Below, in pieces: positions 50,701-62,219 of a DNA stretch of 64,000 nucleotides. The notes under the pieces were generated by a model. The model was not told where the DNA came from, did not search any database, and saw nothing but the letters and a program-made list of their open reading frames with translations. A program made the translations under genes and the position numbers. The stretch lies in contig JBBMOL010000073.1 in NCBI GenBank assembly GCA_037954665.1, forward strand, positions 1,116,001-1,180,000, read 5' to 3'. The DNA is from Laguncularia racemosa (Eukaryota; Streptophyta; Magnoliopsida; Myrtales; Combretaceae). How positions within the stretch are numbered: the stretch's first letter is position 1; each line of letters starts with the position of its first letter.

Positions 50701-53700
50701 ATCTGAGATAATCAGACCAAACAATTTCAAAACATCTCTATCAAGTATGGTGCAGATATCATCAGCAGTAGCAAATTTCTGTAGAGAATTCCAAGGGGAG
50801 ATGACATGATTAGAAAATATTCTACAAAATTTATATATTCTTCCCAACAAACTTTCTACCACTTGAAATGTCTATATTTGAAGAAATTCCCTGCTATCTT
50901 GATAACTTATTCCCCGATTAACATTTTTATGGAACTAAAAAGCATAGAAGTCTGCTGTCAGCAAATTGTAATTTGTTTTACCTCCAAGGTTGGTAATTAA
51001 GCAGGAGACAACTAGAAGAATAAGGAGCTTGGAAACATACCAACCAAAGGAATGGATCAGAGATGAGAACACAACATCAGTTCCTCCAAGCAATGGTGTC
51101 ATATCAAACTTTGGGTTCTTCTCAAAACATCTATTCACTGATTTCGTTAAAATAAGTACCATCTGCAGCAAATTTAGACCAATATCATCAAACAAGGAGC
51201 CCAAAGAATAGAGGAATACACTGGTTTTCTTTGTTATGCACAAAATAAAAGGATGAAGAGAATATGATGAGGAGAAAACAACCACCACCAGCAAAAGGGG
51301 AGAGGGGAAGGAGAAAGAAGGAACTGCTACCTGACCATATATAAGTTCCAACTGCCCTCTTAAGGATTGATAAGGTTCCTCAGTACAGCTGATGCAGACC
51401 AAGTATATTGGTCCCTTGACAAGAAAAACCACCTGTGCACAGAAATTAGCCTCCCGCAATTACTAAAAACTATCCAAAGAAAAGAAAAGATGGGCACAGT
51501 GATGAAAAAGAAGGTTGCATAATGCTTTGTCTACACTTATATTTTCACTTTTACAATTCACTGTAAGAGGGGACTGAATGTAAGTGGTGCCTTCTTCACT
51601 GGTATACACACCAATTTAATCTCCTTATCCTATCAACTAAAACTGCAGAAGTTACATATATAGAGGTACCATCCTACTCAAATATGAGGACACACCATTA
51701 TGCAATTTCTTCAAAAGCTCCTCCAATACAAAGTATCTTATGAGACAATTGATATAACAGTTGTTACGACCTGAGCTCCAGTGTTGCACGTGTACAGGAG
51801 GAGGGCCTCGACATGTTGAGACACAGCTAAATTCTGTTGAGTTTTGTTATGCCTTATGCTTTGTTATGCTTGTATAGACTAGCAGTGTTAGTAGTTATTG
51901 TATAGGCATAGGGTGTTCTTATAGACTAGCAGTGTTAGTAGTTATCATATAGGCATAGGGTGCTCTTTTTACTTGTTGTGCAGGTTGTATTAGAAGTTTA
52001 GAATTGGCAGCCCTATAAATAAGCAAGAGCAGCTTACAGAGAGTCAGAAGACTAGTGCAGAAAATATCTTGTTAGTTGAGAGCTAGTTGAGAGCAACGTG
52101 CTCTTAGAGAAGTCATAGTTGGCTTCTGTGTACAGTTTTTTTTTCCAGATTCTATCAATAAAACTACCTATTTTTGCCCTAAAGAAACCCTAGGCATAAT
52201 AATTTTGGTGTCATCTATGGGAAATCCTCATCAAAGATGATGCGTATGGAGGATTGTGCTCAAAATTTGGAGAAATCAGTTTCAGATATGACCATTACTT
52301 TGCATAATCATCATCAATTGGTCAGTAACTCCATTGAGGAGCTTCATGCTGCCTTCAAAGATCAGCAAGCTTCAATTATTATTTTGCAAGAGGAGATGCG
52401 TGCAAAAAACGCTGCACACGATGAAGAACTAGCTTTGATGACATCATTGTTGACTTCTCTGAATAATTTGATGCTGAAACAAGTTGAATGATTGCAACGT
52501 GTCAACCTTCCACAATCTTCTAATTCGTGGAAGCATGTCACATCACTTGCAGAGAAAGCTCCGTCAATGGCAGAACAGGAGAAAGTCGAACAACTTCCAC
52601 AGTAAGCTTCGTCGGTGAATGTCCAATGACCTAAGTCGGCGACTTTGTCGAAGATTATCGAATGAGCTCAACAACAGCCTTCGCCGAAGCTTTGCTGTGC
52701 TGCTTCCGTTCTTCCTCGTGATGATTCAGTGATTGTCGAGATGATGCCAATCTTCCTCACGACCTGGTTTATATCCCTCATATGACACATGCTACTGTTC
52801 CTGATGACACTATGGATCGCTTTCAAGGATCTTCTGTTTATGACAAAGCTAGGGTTTGTGACATTGCACGCCATAATGCTAGGCTTCAATCTTCTTCTTG
52901 TTCACTGGTTCCTACTACTAAGGCTCGTAATGGGTTGATCATTGCTAAGCGATCACAGGGGTGAATGTCATAAAACGTCACATGACCGACATGTGAGTGA
53001 CCACCCTAAAAGAACTATCTCTTTTTCTTCCAGTGAAGCTACTGATTTTTCACATTCTTCTACTAGTTATACAAGCTCTGATATTAGTGATGATGATAGT
53101 CGTTGACTATAAAATGCAGACATCCAGCCTATCTTTGCCTACTTTTGATGGTGTGGATCCAACTTCATGGCCAGCTGTTGTGGAACAATATTTTGATATT
53201 AATCGGGTTAAGAGTAGCAAAAAGAGAATTAAATTGATTGCACTTTGCATGCATGGAAAAGCAATTCATTGGTTTAAATCAGTGCGCTGTAGACATCCAC
53301 GTCCTGATTGGACTACTTTTGTCAGTAAGTTTTTGTATCGTTTTAACACGAAGACATCATCCAATCTTTGTGTGAGTGTCTAGATTAAGACAAATGGGCT
53401 CAATTGATCAATATGTTGATGACTTCGAAGCTTTGTCATCTCAAGTGCCTTTGATTTCTGAAAGACAGTTGCTTGATTGTTTTATCGGTGGTTTACGAGA
53501 TTATCTTGGTGCTTGGGTGACTACTTTAGCTTCTCATACTTTGGAGAAAGCTATGGAGTAGGCTTACAACACTAAAAGAGAGTATAATAGAGGGATTTTT
53601 GTTTCATCTCAAATGGGGGAGCAAGATTATGGATACCTGACCACCTTTGTGTCTAATCATTTTAAAAGTTATGCGCCTTCATATGGTAAGATACAACATA

Positions 53701-56700
53701 CAAGTTATGTTTCTCATCATGTTATGTCAACTCAAAATGCTCCAAAGTCCATGGTTCATGGGGTAATTTGAACAAATATGAGATCTACGGCAACTAAAAG
53801 TTCGAATTCTAAAGAAATTAAAGGCAACAAGCAAATGACACACGTGGAATCTTCGGAAAAAAGAAATAAGGGCTCGTGTTTTAAATGCGATCAGCCTAAT
53901 CCACCTCGTCATATTTGTCCTAACAAGTCTTTACGGGTGTTGGCAGCAAGCGTGTGTGATCGTGTTCTAGGCCTAGATGACTTCGAGGGGTGCTCTAGTG
54001 TTTTGCTTGTTAGATTTCCTTCCTAGTTTACCTATGATTACCGAAGGGGTGGGCTTGCTGGAGAGAACCCAAGATCTCGTAATAAGGTTGTTTTTGCTGA
54101 ATTTTCAATGCCTTCCTTCATTGATTGATTTCCTTAAATACATACAACAAGGTGGTTACATAGTACTTAGCCTCAATCCACTACCTACTCTCGTTCCTAT
54201 CTTTCCTGTCCTACTCGCCCACTTGACCATGATCCTTAGCCCCACGTTCAGCTTTCGGAAGCCTTGTCACCCACATCCAGGCTTCTTGTCATTTCCTTGG
54301 TCACGGTCTCCTTGTACCCTTGGTTCCTTCCTCTATGTCTCTTCCTAGAGTAGACCTGGTCAAATGGCCTTATCCCACTCCCTTGACTTTTATCATCACT
54401 CCCCCCTTCAACAAGGCGCATGACCTCGTGAGCAAAGGATGGATACCACTAGCAGATCATGGTGACTTCTTCCCATGTAGCTTCTGCTGGTGAGTAGCCT
54501 TTCTAGTGGATGAGGACCTCAATGAGTTGTTCTCCATATCGTACTTCCAAGGCAGCTTGAGGTGCAGGTATCAGCAGACCCTAGCTAATCAAGGGGAGCT
54601 CTGGTTGTGCTGGAGGTGTACCATGGAAGGGTTTGAGGAGGGAAATGTGGAAGACTGGGTGGATCTTCAATTCAGGTGGCAAGCAAAGATGGTAAGCAAT
54701 GGATCCTATGTGCTCCTTGATGGGGAAGGGCTCGTAGAACTTAGGTGCCAACTTCTTGTGGGATCTTCGACGTAGGGTAGATTGTCGATAAGGTTGGAGC
54801 TCGAGCCATACCAGGTCACCTTCTTTGAAACTGATGTTTTGATGTTTGGCGCCGTAGCTGGTCTTCATCTTCTATTGTGCACGTTCTAACTGGAGTTTGA
54901 GTTCGGCCAGGACCTCATCACGATCTTGAAGTGCTCTCTCCACTGCCTCCATCTTGGTTGTGCCGATTGTGTATGGCAGCAACCGAGGAAGAGTCCGTCC
55001 ATGGACCACTTGGAAAGGGGTGGTCTTGAGGGAAGAGTGGTAGCCCGTGTTATAACAGTACTCGACCCATGCTACCAACTTTTGTGGTTAAGCTCCCGTA
55101 AAGCACCTCAAATATATCTCCAAGGTTCGGTTAACCACTTGGGTTTGGCCATCACTTTAAGGGTGGTAAGCTAAGGAGAAGGAAAGCTTGGTGCCATGCA
55201 TTCGAAATAGCTCCTTTCAAAAAGTGCTGGTGAAGGTGGGATCATGGTCACTTACGATAGATTCCGGTAGTCCATGGAGCCAAATCATGTTATCAAAGAA
55301 AAGCTTGGCTACGGTTAGAGCGGAGTAGGGGTGGCTCATAGCTACAAAGTGACCATACTTAGAGAATCTATCCACTACCACAATAAGAATTTTTTTGCCG
55401 TGGGATTTTGGAAGGCCATCTATGAAATCCATAGAGATGTTGGCCCAAACTTGACTCGGGATAGGGAGCGATTGAAGGAGTCCTACTGTAGATGCTTTGA
55501 CTTGTGTCGTTGGCACTGGAGACAAGTCTTGACTAGCTCCTTGATCTGCTGGCGCATTCACTTCTAGTAGAAGTCCCTAGTGATGCGATGAAGGGTGCAT
55601 TGGTATACTTCGTGGCATTGGTCGTGGAGGGCTTTGGCAATGGTGGAACAGAGCTCGGAGGAGGAATCTAGGAAGATCTTGTTTTTTAAGAGGATCAACC
55701 CCCCTCTCGAACACCCATTCTGGCTCCATCTCTCGTGCTTGTATCCTGGAGGCCAGCTTACTCATCTCGGGTGAGGACTGCATAACCCGTTGCACCCATT
55801 CGATTAGCTGCGGTTGGGGTGTGGATATGGCGAATGCTGACGCCATCACTTCCTCCTTCCTAGATAGAGCGTCGACCACTTTGTTTTTGTGGCCAGCCTT
55901 GTATTCAACTTCAAAGTCGAATCCCATGAACTTGCTAAGCCAATGCTGTTGAGTGGAGGTGGAGACTTGTTGATCCAGCAAGAACTTAAGACTATTGTGG
56001 TCAATGTGTACCTTGAATTGTCTTCCCCACAGATAGGCCCTCCAAAGTTGCACTGCCTTAGCCAAGCCTATAAGCTCCTTCTCATAGGTTGTCGGCCGGA
56101 GGTGTCTTTGGGCGAAGGGTCGGCTGAAGAAGGCGATTGGCTTGCCATTCTATTGGAGGACAACCCCTAGGCCGTGATTAGATGCATTGCATTCCACTAC
56201 AAAAGGTTGTTCGAAGTCAGGGAGTGTGAAGACAAGCGCTTGTGTCATGGCCTTGCACAAGGCAAAGAAAGCCTGCTTCGACTCAAGGCTCCATTTAAAT
56301 CCATTGTGTCTCAACATGAGGATTAAGGGGGCCACAATGACGCCATAGTTTTGCACAAACCACCGATAGTAACCCGTGAGCCCCAAGAATCCCCTCAATG
56401 CAACGTTGGTTGCGAGTCTCGACCATGATAGCATGGCTTCTACTTTCTAGGGGTTGACCTCCACTCCTTTGTGCAAGATGAGTTGTCCTAGATAGGCCAC
56501 CTGCTGCTAGCCAAACATACATTTTGAGGGCTTCAACCGCAAGTGATGCTAGCGGACAAGGAGAAAGCTTGGCTGAGATGCTGAAGATGTTCCACCCATG
56601 ATTGGCTGTAGACAAGGATGTCATCGAAGAACACGAGGATGAACTTTCTCAGTTGGCCTTTGAATACTTCGTTCATGAGAGCTTAGAAGGTAGAAGGGGC

Positions 56701-59700
56701 ATCGGTGAAGCCAAATGGCATGACTAGGAACTCGAAGTGTCCATGGTGGGTGTAGAAGGCGGTTTTCTCCATGTCTCTGGACCTCATCCACACCTGGTGA
56801 TAGCCCAAGCTTAAGTCCAACTTGGAGAAGTAACACGCCCCTCCTAGTTCTTCGAGGAGCTCTTCAATAATTGGGATGGGGAACTTGTTTTTAACGGTTT
56901 TCTTGTTAAGGGCCCTGTAATCAACACAAAACCGCCAAGTATTGCCCCCCTTGCGAACCAAGAGCACTAGGGAAGAGAAAGGGGATTGGCTGGGTCTGAT
57001 CAAGCCCTTCCGAATCATCTCCTCGCATTGGTGCTCGATTTCATCCTTTTGGCCGTGAGGGTGCCAATAGGGCCTCACCACAACAGGAGGCGTTCCCAGG
57101 GTTAGCTTGATAGCATGGTTGCAGGGGCAAGGGGGGAAGCTCTTGCAAGGGTTGAAAGATATCCTCGAATTCTGACTGCAGCCACTGTAACTCACCGTCT
57201 TCCTTCCTCTCCTTTATGATTGCTGCAGTTCGAGGTGCCTCCCTTTCCTGAGTCTCTCCTTGCTATTGCACTCACTCTCATCCCTAGAGGAAACCCATCT
57301 TCATCACCGCAAAGTCCCACGAAATGAGGCCTAGGGACTGAAGCCAATTGACTCCTAGCACAACATCCACCCCGCATATAGGCAGGGAATATAGGTCTAT
57401 TGTGAATGTTCGGCCGCCCAGCTGCAAGGATACTCGCCCACATACCCCGTCACTCCCCACCTTGGCTCCATTGGCCACTACAACCTTCAACCTCTCTCGT
57501 GACAACAGAGGTAGGCCAAGTTGAGACACCAAGTCAGCACTTATGAAGCTATGGGTGCTGCTCGAGTCGATCAACACAATGATCGACCGCCCCTCGATCC
57601 TCCCTCCCACTTTCATGGTTTGTGCTTGGGACAACTCAACCATGGTGTGTAATGAGATTTCCAACTGTCCTTCCATTGGCGCCTCCTTCTTGCTCTTCCT
57701 CCGTTTCCCACTCTAACTAAAATAGCTTTTTGCACCAATGCCCCACTGTAAAGGGCTAGTCACAATTGAAGTATAATCCCTTGCTCCTCCTTTCTTCCAG
57801 CTCTACCCTACTCAATCTCTTGGTGTAAGGGGATTTGTACGATGTGGTAGGCGATCGTCTCTTCAACTCAGTCTCTTCCTTCAGTGTCACTCCCCTTTTT
57901 TCATACAGCCAGGTAAGGCTCATTGCTTTTGAGAGGCTTGTAGGGTGGTGCAGCTCTACTTCCACCGCGATGGCTTCCTTAAGGTCACTAATGAAGATTG
58001 CGATCTTGTGCTTGGGCGCTAAATCTAGCACCTAGGCAGACAATTGCTCAAATCATTGCCAGTAGTGCTCCATGGAGCCCACCTGGTGGAGTTTGGCCAA
58101 CTCGCCTACCTTATTGCTGCAGATCGGGGGCCCAAAGCGCATATCACATAGGTCCTTGAAGTTTGCCCAATTCAATTGGGGTTGTTCCCTTTTTAGTTTG
58201 AGGAACCATAGTTGGGCATCCCTTTCCAAGTGGAAGGTTGCCAGCTTCACCCTTTCCTCCTCTACCACAGGTTGGTGCTTGAAAAATTGTTCACACCTGT
58301 TGAACCAGCTAATAGGGTCTCCATTACTGTCATAGCATGGGAATTCCCATTTAGCCAGACATGCTACCGACATGCTTCTTTCTCCCTTGCTGCTCTCCGT
58401 AGACACCTCTCCAATCTCTTTAGCCACAGGGGTTGAGGGCTTCAGCGGGGTTCCTCCTTGCGTCAGGCTTTCCAGCTAGGTGGCTAGGCGATCTTGTCTC
58501 ACCTCATTCGCTCCAAGTGCTCTTGATCATCTTAGTGCATGGCTAGCAGCACTTCTAGTTGCTGTTGGACCTTCTTCCGATCGTCCATGGTGGCCTACTC
58601 TGATACCAAGTTGTTGGCAGCAAGCATGTGTGATCGTGTTCTAGGCCTAGATGACTTCGGGGGGTGCTCTAGTGTTTACTTGTTAGATTTCCTTCCTAGT
58701 TTACCTATAATTACCGAAGGGGTGGGCTTGTTGGAGAGAACCCAAGATCTCGTAATAAGGTTGTTTTTGCTGAATTTTCAAAGCCTTCCTTCATTGATTA
58801 ATTTCTTTGAATACATATAGCAAGGTGGTTACATAGTACTTAGCCTCAATCCACTACCTACTCTCGTTCCGATCTTTCCTATCCTACTAGCCCACTTGAC
58901 CATGATCCTTAGCCCCACGTTCAGCTCCCGAAAGGCTTGTCACCTACGTCTAGGCTTCTTGCCGTTTCCTTGGCCGTGGTCTCCTTGTTCCCTTGGTTCC
59001 TTCCCCCACATCTCTCCCTAGAGTAGACCTGGTCAAACGGCCTTATCCCACTCCCTCAACTCGTATCAATGGGTTCTTGTTTTGGATGATAATGTGGAGA
59101 TTGCTATTGCTGATGGGAAGGACATGGGGTATCCTGTAGCAGCTGATGTTGGGTGCTGAGTTGCTGGCTTAGGCTAGCTGTGTTTGTTTTTCAGTTTGTC
59201 CTTGAGGACAAGGACATACTTTCAGAGGAAGGCATGGATGTGACCTGAGCTCCAGTGTCGCATGTGTACAGGTGGAGGCCCTCAACATGTTGAGACTTCG
59301 CTACGTTTTTTTTTTTATGAATAAGACTTAGCTACATTTCGTTATGTTTTGTTATGCTTTATGCTTTGTTATGCTTGTATAGACTAGTAGTGTTAGTAGT
59401 TATGGTATAGAGTGTTCTTTTTACTTGTTGTGCAGGTTGTATTAGAACTTTAGAACTGGCAGCCCTATAAATAGGCAAGGGCAGCTTAGAGAGAGACCAG
59501 TTCAGAAAATATCTTGTTAGTTGAGAGGAAGTTGCTCCTGGAGAAGTCATAGCCGGCTTCTGTGTACAATTTTTTCCAGATTCTATTAATAAAACTACCA
59601 ATTTTTTCCCTAAAAACACCCTAGGCATAACAATAGTTTAACCACAATATATGGAAGCTTAATAATATATATGAATCACTAGGGGTTGGCCTAGCGGTTA

Positions 59701-62219
59701 AGGCCCTAGATACACTCATGACAACTTGCATAAGGTCTTGAGTTCATATCCCATATGGACACTTCCTGAGGTTACCTACATGGTGCAAGCTATTCTTACC
59801 CAGTGCATGAGTCTTGCAAAGTGGTTCGTGTGCCCGAAGGTAGCCGGTCATGATATGGCCGTGCCCCTCCATCATATATATTTTATATATATAAAAACCT
59901 TGCAACAAGACAAATGAAAACACTCTCAAGCAAATAAAGGTACACATAATCACGATGAGAAACAAAATTTCATGCATTGCTCAAGGTATAAATCTTAGGC
60001 AGTCATCCAGCAAATCACCTGGTGTTTTCCAGCTCTGACCAACTTGACTCGATCTCCTCTGGAAAAGAACTTGAAACATAAAAACTATTGAAATCTCCAT
60101 TGACATAGAAGAATACACCCACAAAGGACATAGAAACAATTCACCGATTGAAGTAAGTCTTACCCATTCTCCACGAAGGAAATAATCGCTTGCAATGTTG
60201 CAGAAAATCCTGCCAGTTTATGTTCATCTCCATATCTGAAATAAACATGAAGTATGCAATATTAAAACCTTATATGATGAAACAAACAGTTTTTCCACGT
60301 TAAAAAATCTAGGGAGACAAAAAGCCTACCTTGAATATATTGGTTTACCAGAATGACTCAAGATGAAAAAATGCTTCTTCCTTTTCCTCCATGTAATTGA
60401 GGCATCATCCTGCACTTCATTTATCAATGGAAAGGGCTTAAAAGTGTATTGAGAAAAAGGCTAGTTATTTAGTGCAACTTGCTTATATCATCTTCAAAAA
60501 ATGACGAGCACTGCAAAGTCCCACAAAAACTTGTAAGGATAGCAAGCTAACCATTAACCACCAGCATTCTCCTTAGCTGTTTTGCAAGTAAAAATATTTA
60601 CGTCCAGCAATCAAGAAGTTTGAATTGCATATCCTTGTAAGGTTAGACCCTAAAATCCATGCAACCAAGCTGACAAACTTGAATAACAAAATCTAAGTAA
60701 TTGTCTACACAGTTAAGACGTTTTCACATATGGCAAATCCATCTGTTTCCCCCTCATCAATTTTCTTGACCTTTTTTTTTTTTCATCGGATGGGAAAACT
60801 CAGCACTGCATATTATATAGACTTGACTTGGCATCTTACTCCCTAGGATATGGAAATCCAGGCCTGTTAGTTTCTGTAGATGCCAGAGGACCAGTGACCT
60901 GTAATCAGTCCAATGTAATTCCCTGCACCTTCAGCTTTAATTGTTATAAAACCTTGTAACGATTTCCAATAAGGGATTTCTGCTTGTGGAGCAGTGACAA
61001 CTATACTAGTTCTAGCCCGGAGCCAACACAGCACTATCCCTACTCTGGTAGGGCAAAAGTGGTGCTTCAATATTTGTCAAAGCGACATATGGGCAAGCTA
61101 ACTAGAGAAGAGCTTCCTCCATTTTGATCTAAAATCGCATGGGAAAAGATCACAGTTTCTCCTGGCCTCTTTTTTTTTTTTTCATTGCCTCTTTACATTC
61201 TGTTTTAATTCTCTCAACTCACAAAATACCATTATCAAAGAGTGGCTTTCATTAACTTCATATAAACAGTTTTCCTCCAGTCCTGAAATTCTAAACAGAA
61301 CTATGCACTGTGATAGAGTACGTATACAGCATGAAAGTAAACAGACAAAGACATTACTTATACAAGTCTAAGGACTTTGATGCTGCCAAGGCTCCAACTT
61401 CTAAAACAAGATTTAAGCTGTGCTACACAGACCTATGGGGCAGCCAGCGGCAGAGCTACAGCCCGAATGACAGTTTGTATGATTCAAAATACAAGAGACA
61501 TTGCAATTAAATACCATGGTAAACACCCCCATTATGAAAATACCATTAACCTACTACATCATTAAACCTGATCCAAATTAAAAAAGTCAGACGCTTAACA
61601 TCTGATACTACACAAACTTCAAGTAAAATTTTCAAATCACATCGCGAAGTTGCACCTAAAAAACCCAAAACCAGTATCAAATCTAAACTTTAAACAGTAA
61701 ATACAAACGGAAACTGAAATGCACGAAGTAACCCAATGATACCTCATCGAGATTACGCTTCGCAGGTACCCACGCCGATGCTGCGGCTAGTGATTCCGAC
61801 ATCCCTTCACCTCTATCCTCATCCCTTACTTCCTGAATCTCATCATCATCATAATTATTATCACTACTCGCACTACTAGTCCCTCTCTCTCCCGCATAAC
61901 CACTACTACTAGGGCTCGAATGCCTCCTCTCAATTACACCTTCTTCCGAGTTAACTCTCCAAATAACCCTTTCTTCTTCTTCTCGAATCTCACTCATCGA
62001 ACCTTCGACTTGAGCCCTACTTTCAACACTGATCGATCCGTTCGTAAATTCCTCGTCATTTTCATCAGAATAATGTCCATGTTCTTGATGGACTTGAGCT
62101 AACGAGAGAGACTCGAATCGGTGTTCGATCGGTTTGGGAGGAGGAGGAAGAGAATCGATATTAGGGTTAGGGTTAGGCTTGGAACTGGAATTGGGATCGT
62201 CATCGGAGGAGGATGACAT
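47790..62219 (-). CDS. MON1: Vacuolar fusion protein MON1 (SAND family), frameshifted
   Basis: MON1 with CCZ1 is the exchange factor that loads RAB7 on late endosomes and the vacuole. Fourteen coding exons: 61743-62219, 60330-60409, 60164-60236, 60019-60058, 51331-51432, 51041-51162, 50290-50422, 50086-50177, 49784-49865, 49613-49677, 49143-49451, 48959-49050, 48308-48372, 47790-47885. Residues 1-159 are acidic and disordered, then the SAND/longin-type core ([39 protein letters not shown]), ending GASPFSW. All junctions fit except exon 3, where a run of four A on + (60,180-60,183) has one base too many. Translation shifts and stops in exon 5 at roughly 240 residues. Total 1828 bases; without the extra base 1827, 608 residues, near the usual 600. 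Intron 4 is 8586 bases because of nested retrotransposons. Intron 8 starts with GC. Either a null allele or a homopolymer sequencing error. Confidence 0.93.
51762..52201 (+). repeat. 5' LTR of the gag-only gypsy element
   Basis: It begins TGTTACGACCTGAGC. TATAAATA lies at 52,014-52,021. It carries a 47-base tandem duplication (51,874-51,920 and 51,921-51,967) that the 3' LTR lacks, which accounts for the length difference. Confidence 0.9.
51874..51967. repeat. 47-bp tandem duplication inside the 5' LTR
   Basis: Two adjacent copies share atagactagcagtgttag and gcataggg blocks with three differences. The 3' LTR has one copy, so the duplication arose after insertion or in one LTR only. Confidence 0.85.
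52202..52222 (+). other. Primer-binding site of the gag-only element
   Basis: The text attttggtgtcatctatggg follows the 5' LTR. It resembles the TGGCGCCGTCTGTGGGA-type primer site of some gypsy elements with several transitions. The tRNA donor is uncertain. Confidence 0.5.
52237..53937 (+). pseudogene. Gypsy gag of the outer element
   Basis: It opens at ATG 52,237 and stops at 52,489. After several stops, frame 53,115-53,380 has a typical retrotransposon gag core (FDGVDPTSW, then [10 protein letters not shown]), which continues in another frame from 53,376 ([19 protein letters not shown]). A CFKCDQ...H..C knuckle lies near 53,878-53,920. Frameshifts make it non-functional. The knuckle frame is cut by the inner element at 53,937 and resumes in the same frame after 59,073. 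Confidence 0.8.
53938..54395 (-). repeat. 3' LTR of the nested chromovirus
   Basis: 458 bases with TG...CA ends. The polypurine tract of the minus-strand element abuts its right end. Confidence 0.92.
54430..57680 (-). pseudogene. Nested chromovirus pol: protease to chromodomain
   Basis: Minus strand, in order. Protease (57,676-57,284) has IDSSST where a DSGST catalytic triad is expected. RT (about 57,100-56,560) has FCVDYRALN, a [11 protein letters not shown] block and FFDDIL, its two catalytic Asp kept. RNase H (56,220-55,850) has ECNASNHG, with Asn replacing the first catalytic Asp, and ends DALSRK. Integrase (55,561-54,872) keeps DFIDGLP, SDHDPTF and the E of VEYCYNT. A chromodomain-like stretch near 54,440-54,540 (an EATWEE motif) has a stop where its Trp is expected. 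Stops divide the frame many times. Confidence 0.88.
57700..58440 (-). pseudogene. Nested chromovirus gag
   Basis: The N-terminal part (58,427 leftward) has a gag core with the F-x-x-D-P-I-S-W and [10 protein letters not shown] patterns. A single zinc knuckle near 57,755 has lost its first cysteine (tyrosine in the GLYFNCD position) and carries a stop. The frame changes at about 58,050. Confidence 0.8.
58612..59068 (-). repeat. 5' LTR of the nested chromovirus
   Basis: 457 bases matching the other LTR, with the iMet-type primer site immediately inside it (to the left on +). Confidence 0.92.
59465..59474 (+). promoter_or_regulatory. TATA box of the 3' LTR of the gag-only element
   Basis: ctataaatag matches the one at 52,013-52,022 in the other LTR. 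Confidence 0.55.
59682..59895 (+). mobile_element. tRNA-derived SINE
   Basis: A box tggcctagcggt at 59,687-59,698 (11 of 12 of consensus) and B box gttcatatc at 59,742-59,750 (8 of 9) are 43 bases apart, followed by unrelated non-coding DNA and an AT-rich tail (about 59,870-59,895). This is the layout of plant SINEs. It sits about 50 bases from the retroelement end in MON1 intron 4. A clear target duplication could not be fixed because both flanks are AT-simple. Confidence 0.7.

Larger units (their letters stand above)
53938..59068 (-). mobile_element. Compact Ty3/gypsy chromovirus (Reina-like), nested and antisense
   Basis: LTRs at 53,938-54,395 and 58,612-59,068 differ at roughly 8% of positions by hand count. 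Target duplication acggg/atggg (53,933-53,937; 59,069-59,073) has one transition. On the minus strand the primer site (complement of ctctgatacca, about 58,599-58,609) is iMet type and a polypurine tract lies at 54,396-54,412. Gag, protease, RT, RNase H, integrase and a decayed chromodomain are present in about 4.2 kb, which with the 5.1 kb total fits the small Reina-type chromoviruses. It inserted into the outer element's gag after that element was in place. Confidence 0.92.
51762..59632 (+). mobile_element. Gag-only Ty3/gypsy element in MON1 intron 4
   Basis: LTRs at 51,762-52,201 and 59,239-59,632 are flanked by acagt (51,757-51,761) and atagt (59,633-59,637), a 5-bp target duplication with one transition. 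The primer site just after the 5' LTR reads tggtgtcatctatggga, not iMet type. Only gag and about 160 bases of tail remain once the nested element is set aside; protease, RT and integrase are absent. It therefore needed a partner's enzymes or lost pol. It runs opposite to MON1. Confidence 0.9.

Noticed and set aside
62150..62190. Telomere-like ttagggttagggttagg run
   Set aside because: It is inside MON1 exon 1 and encodes an Asn-Pro repeat (NPNPN) in frame; the plant telomere unit is TTTAGGG, so this is coincidence.
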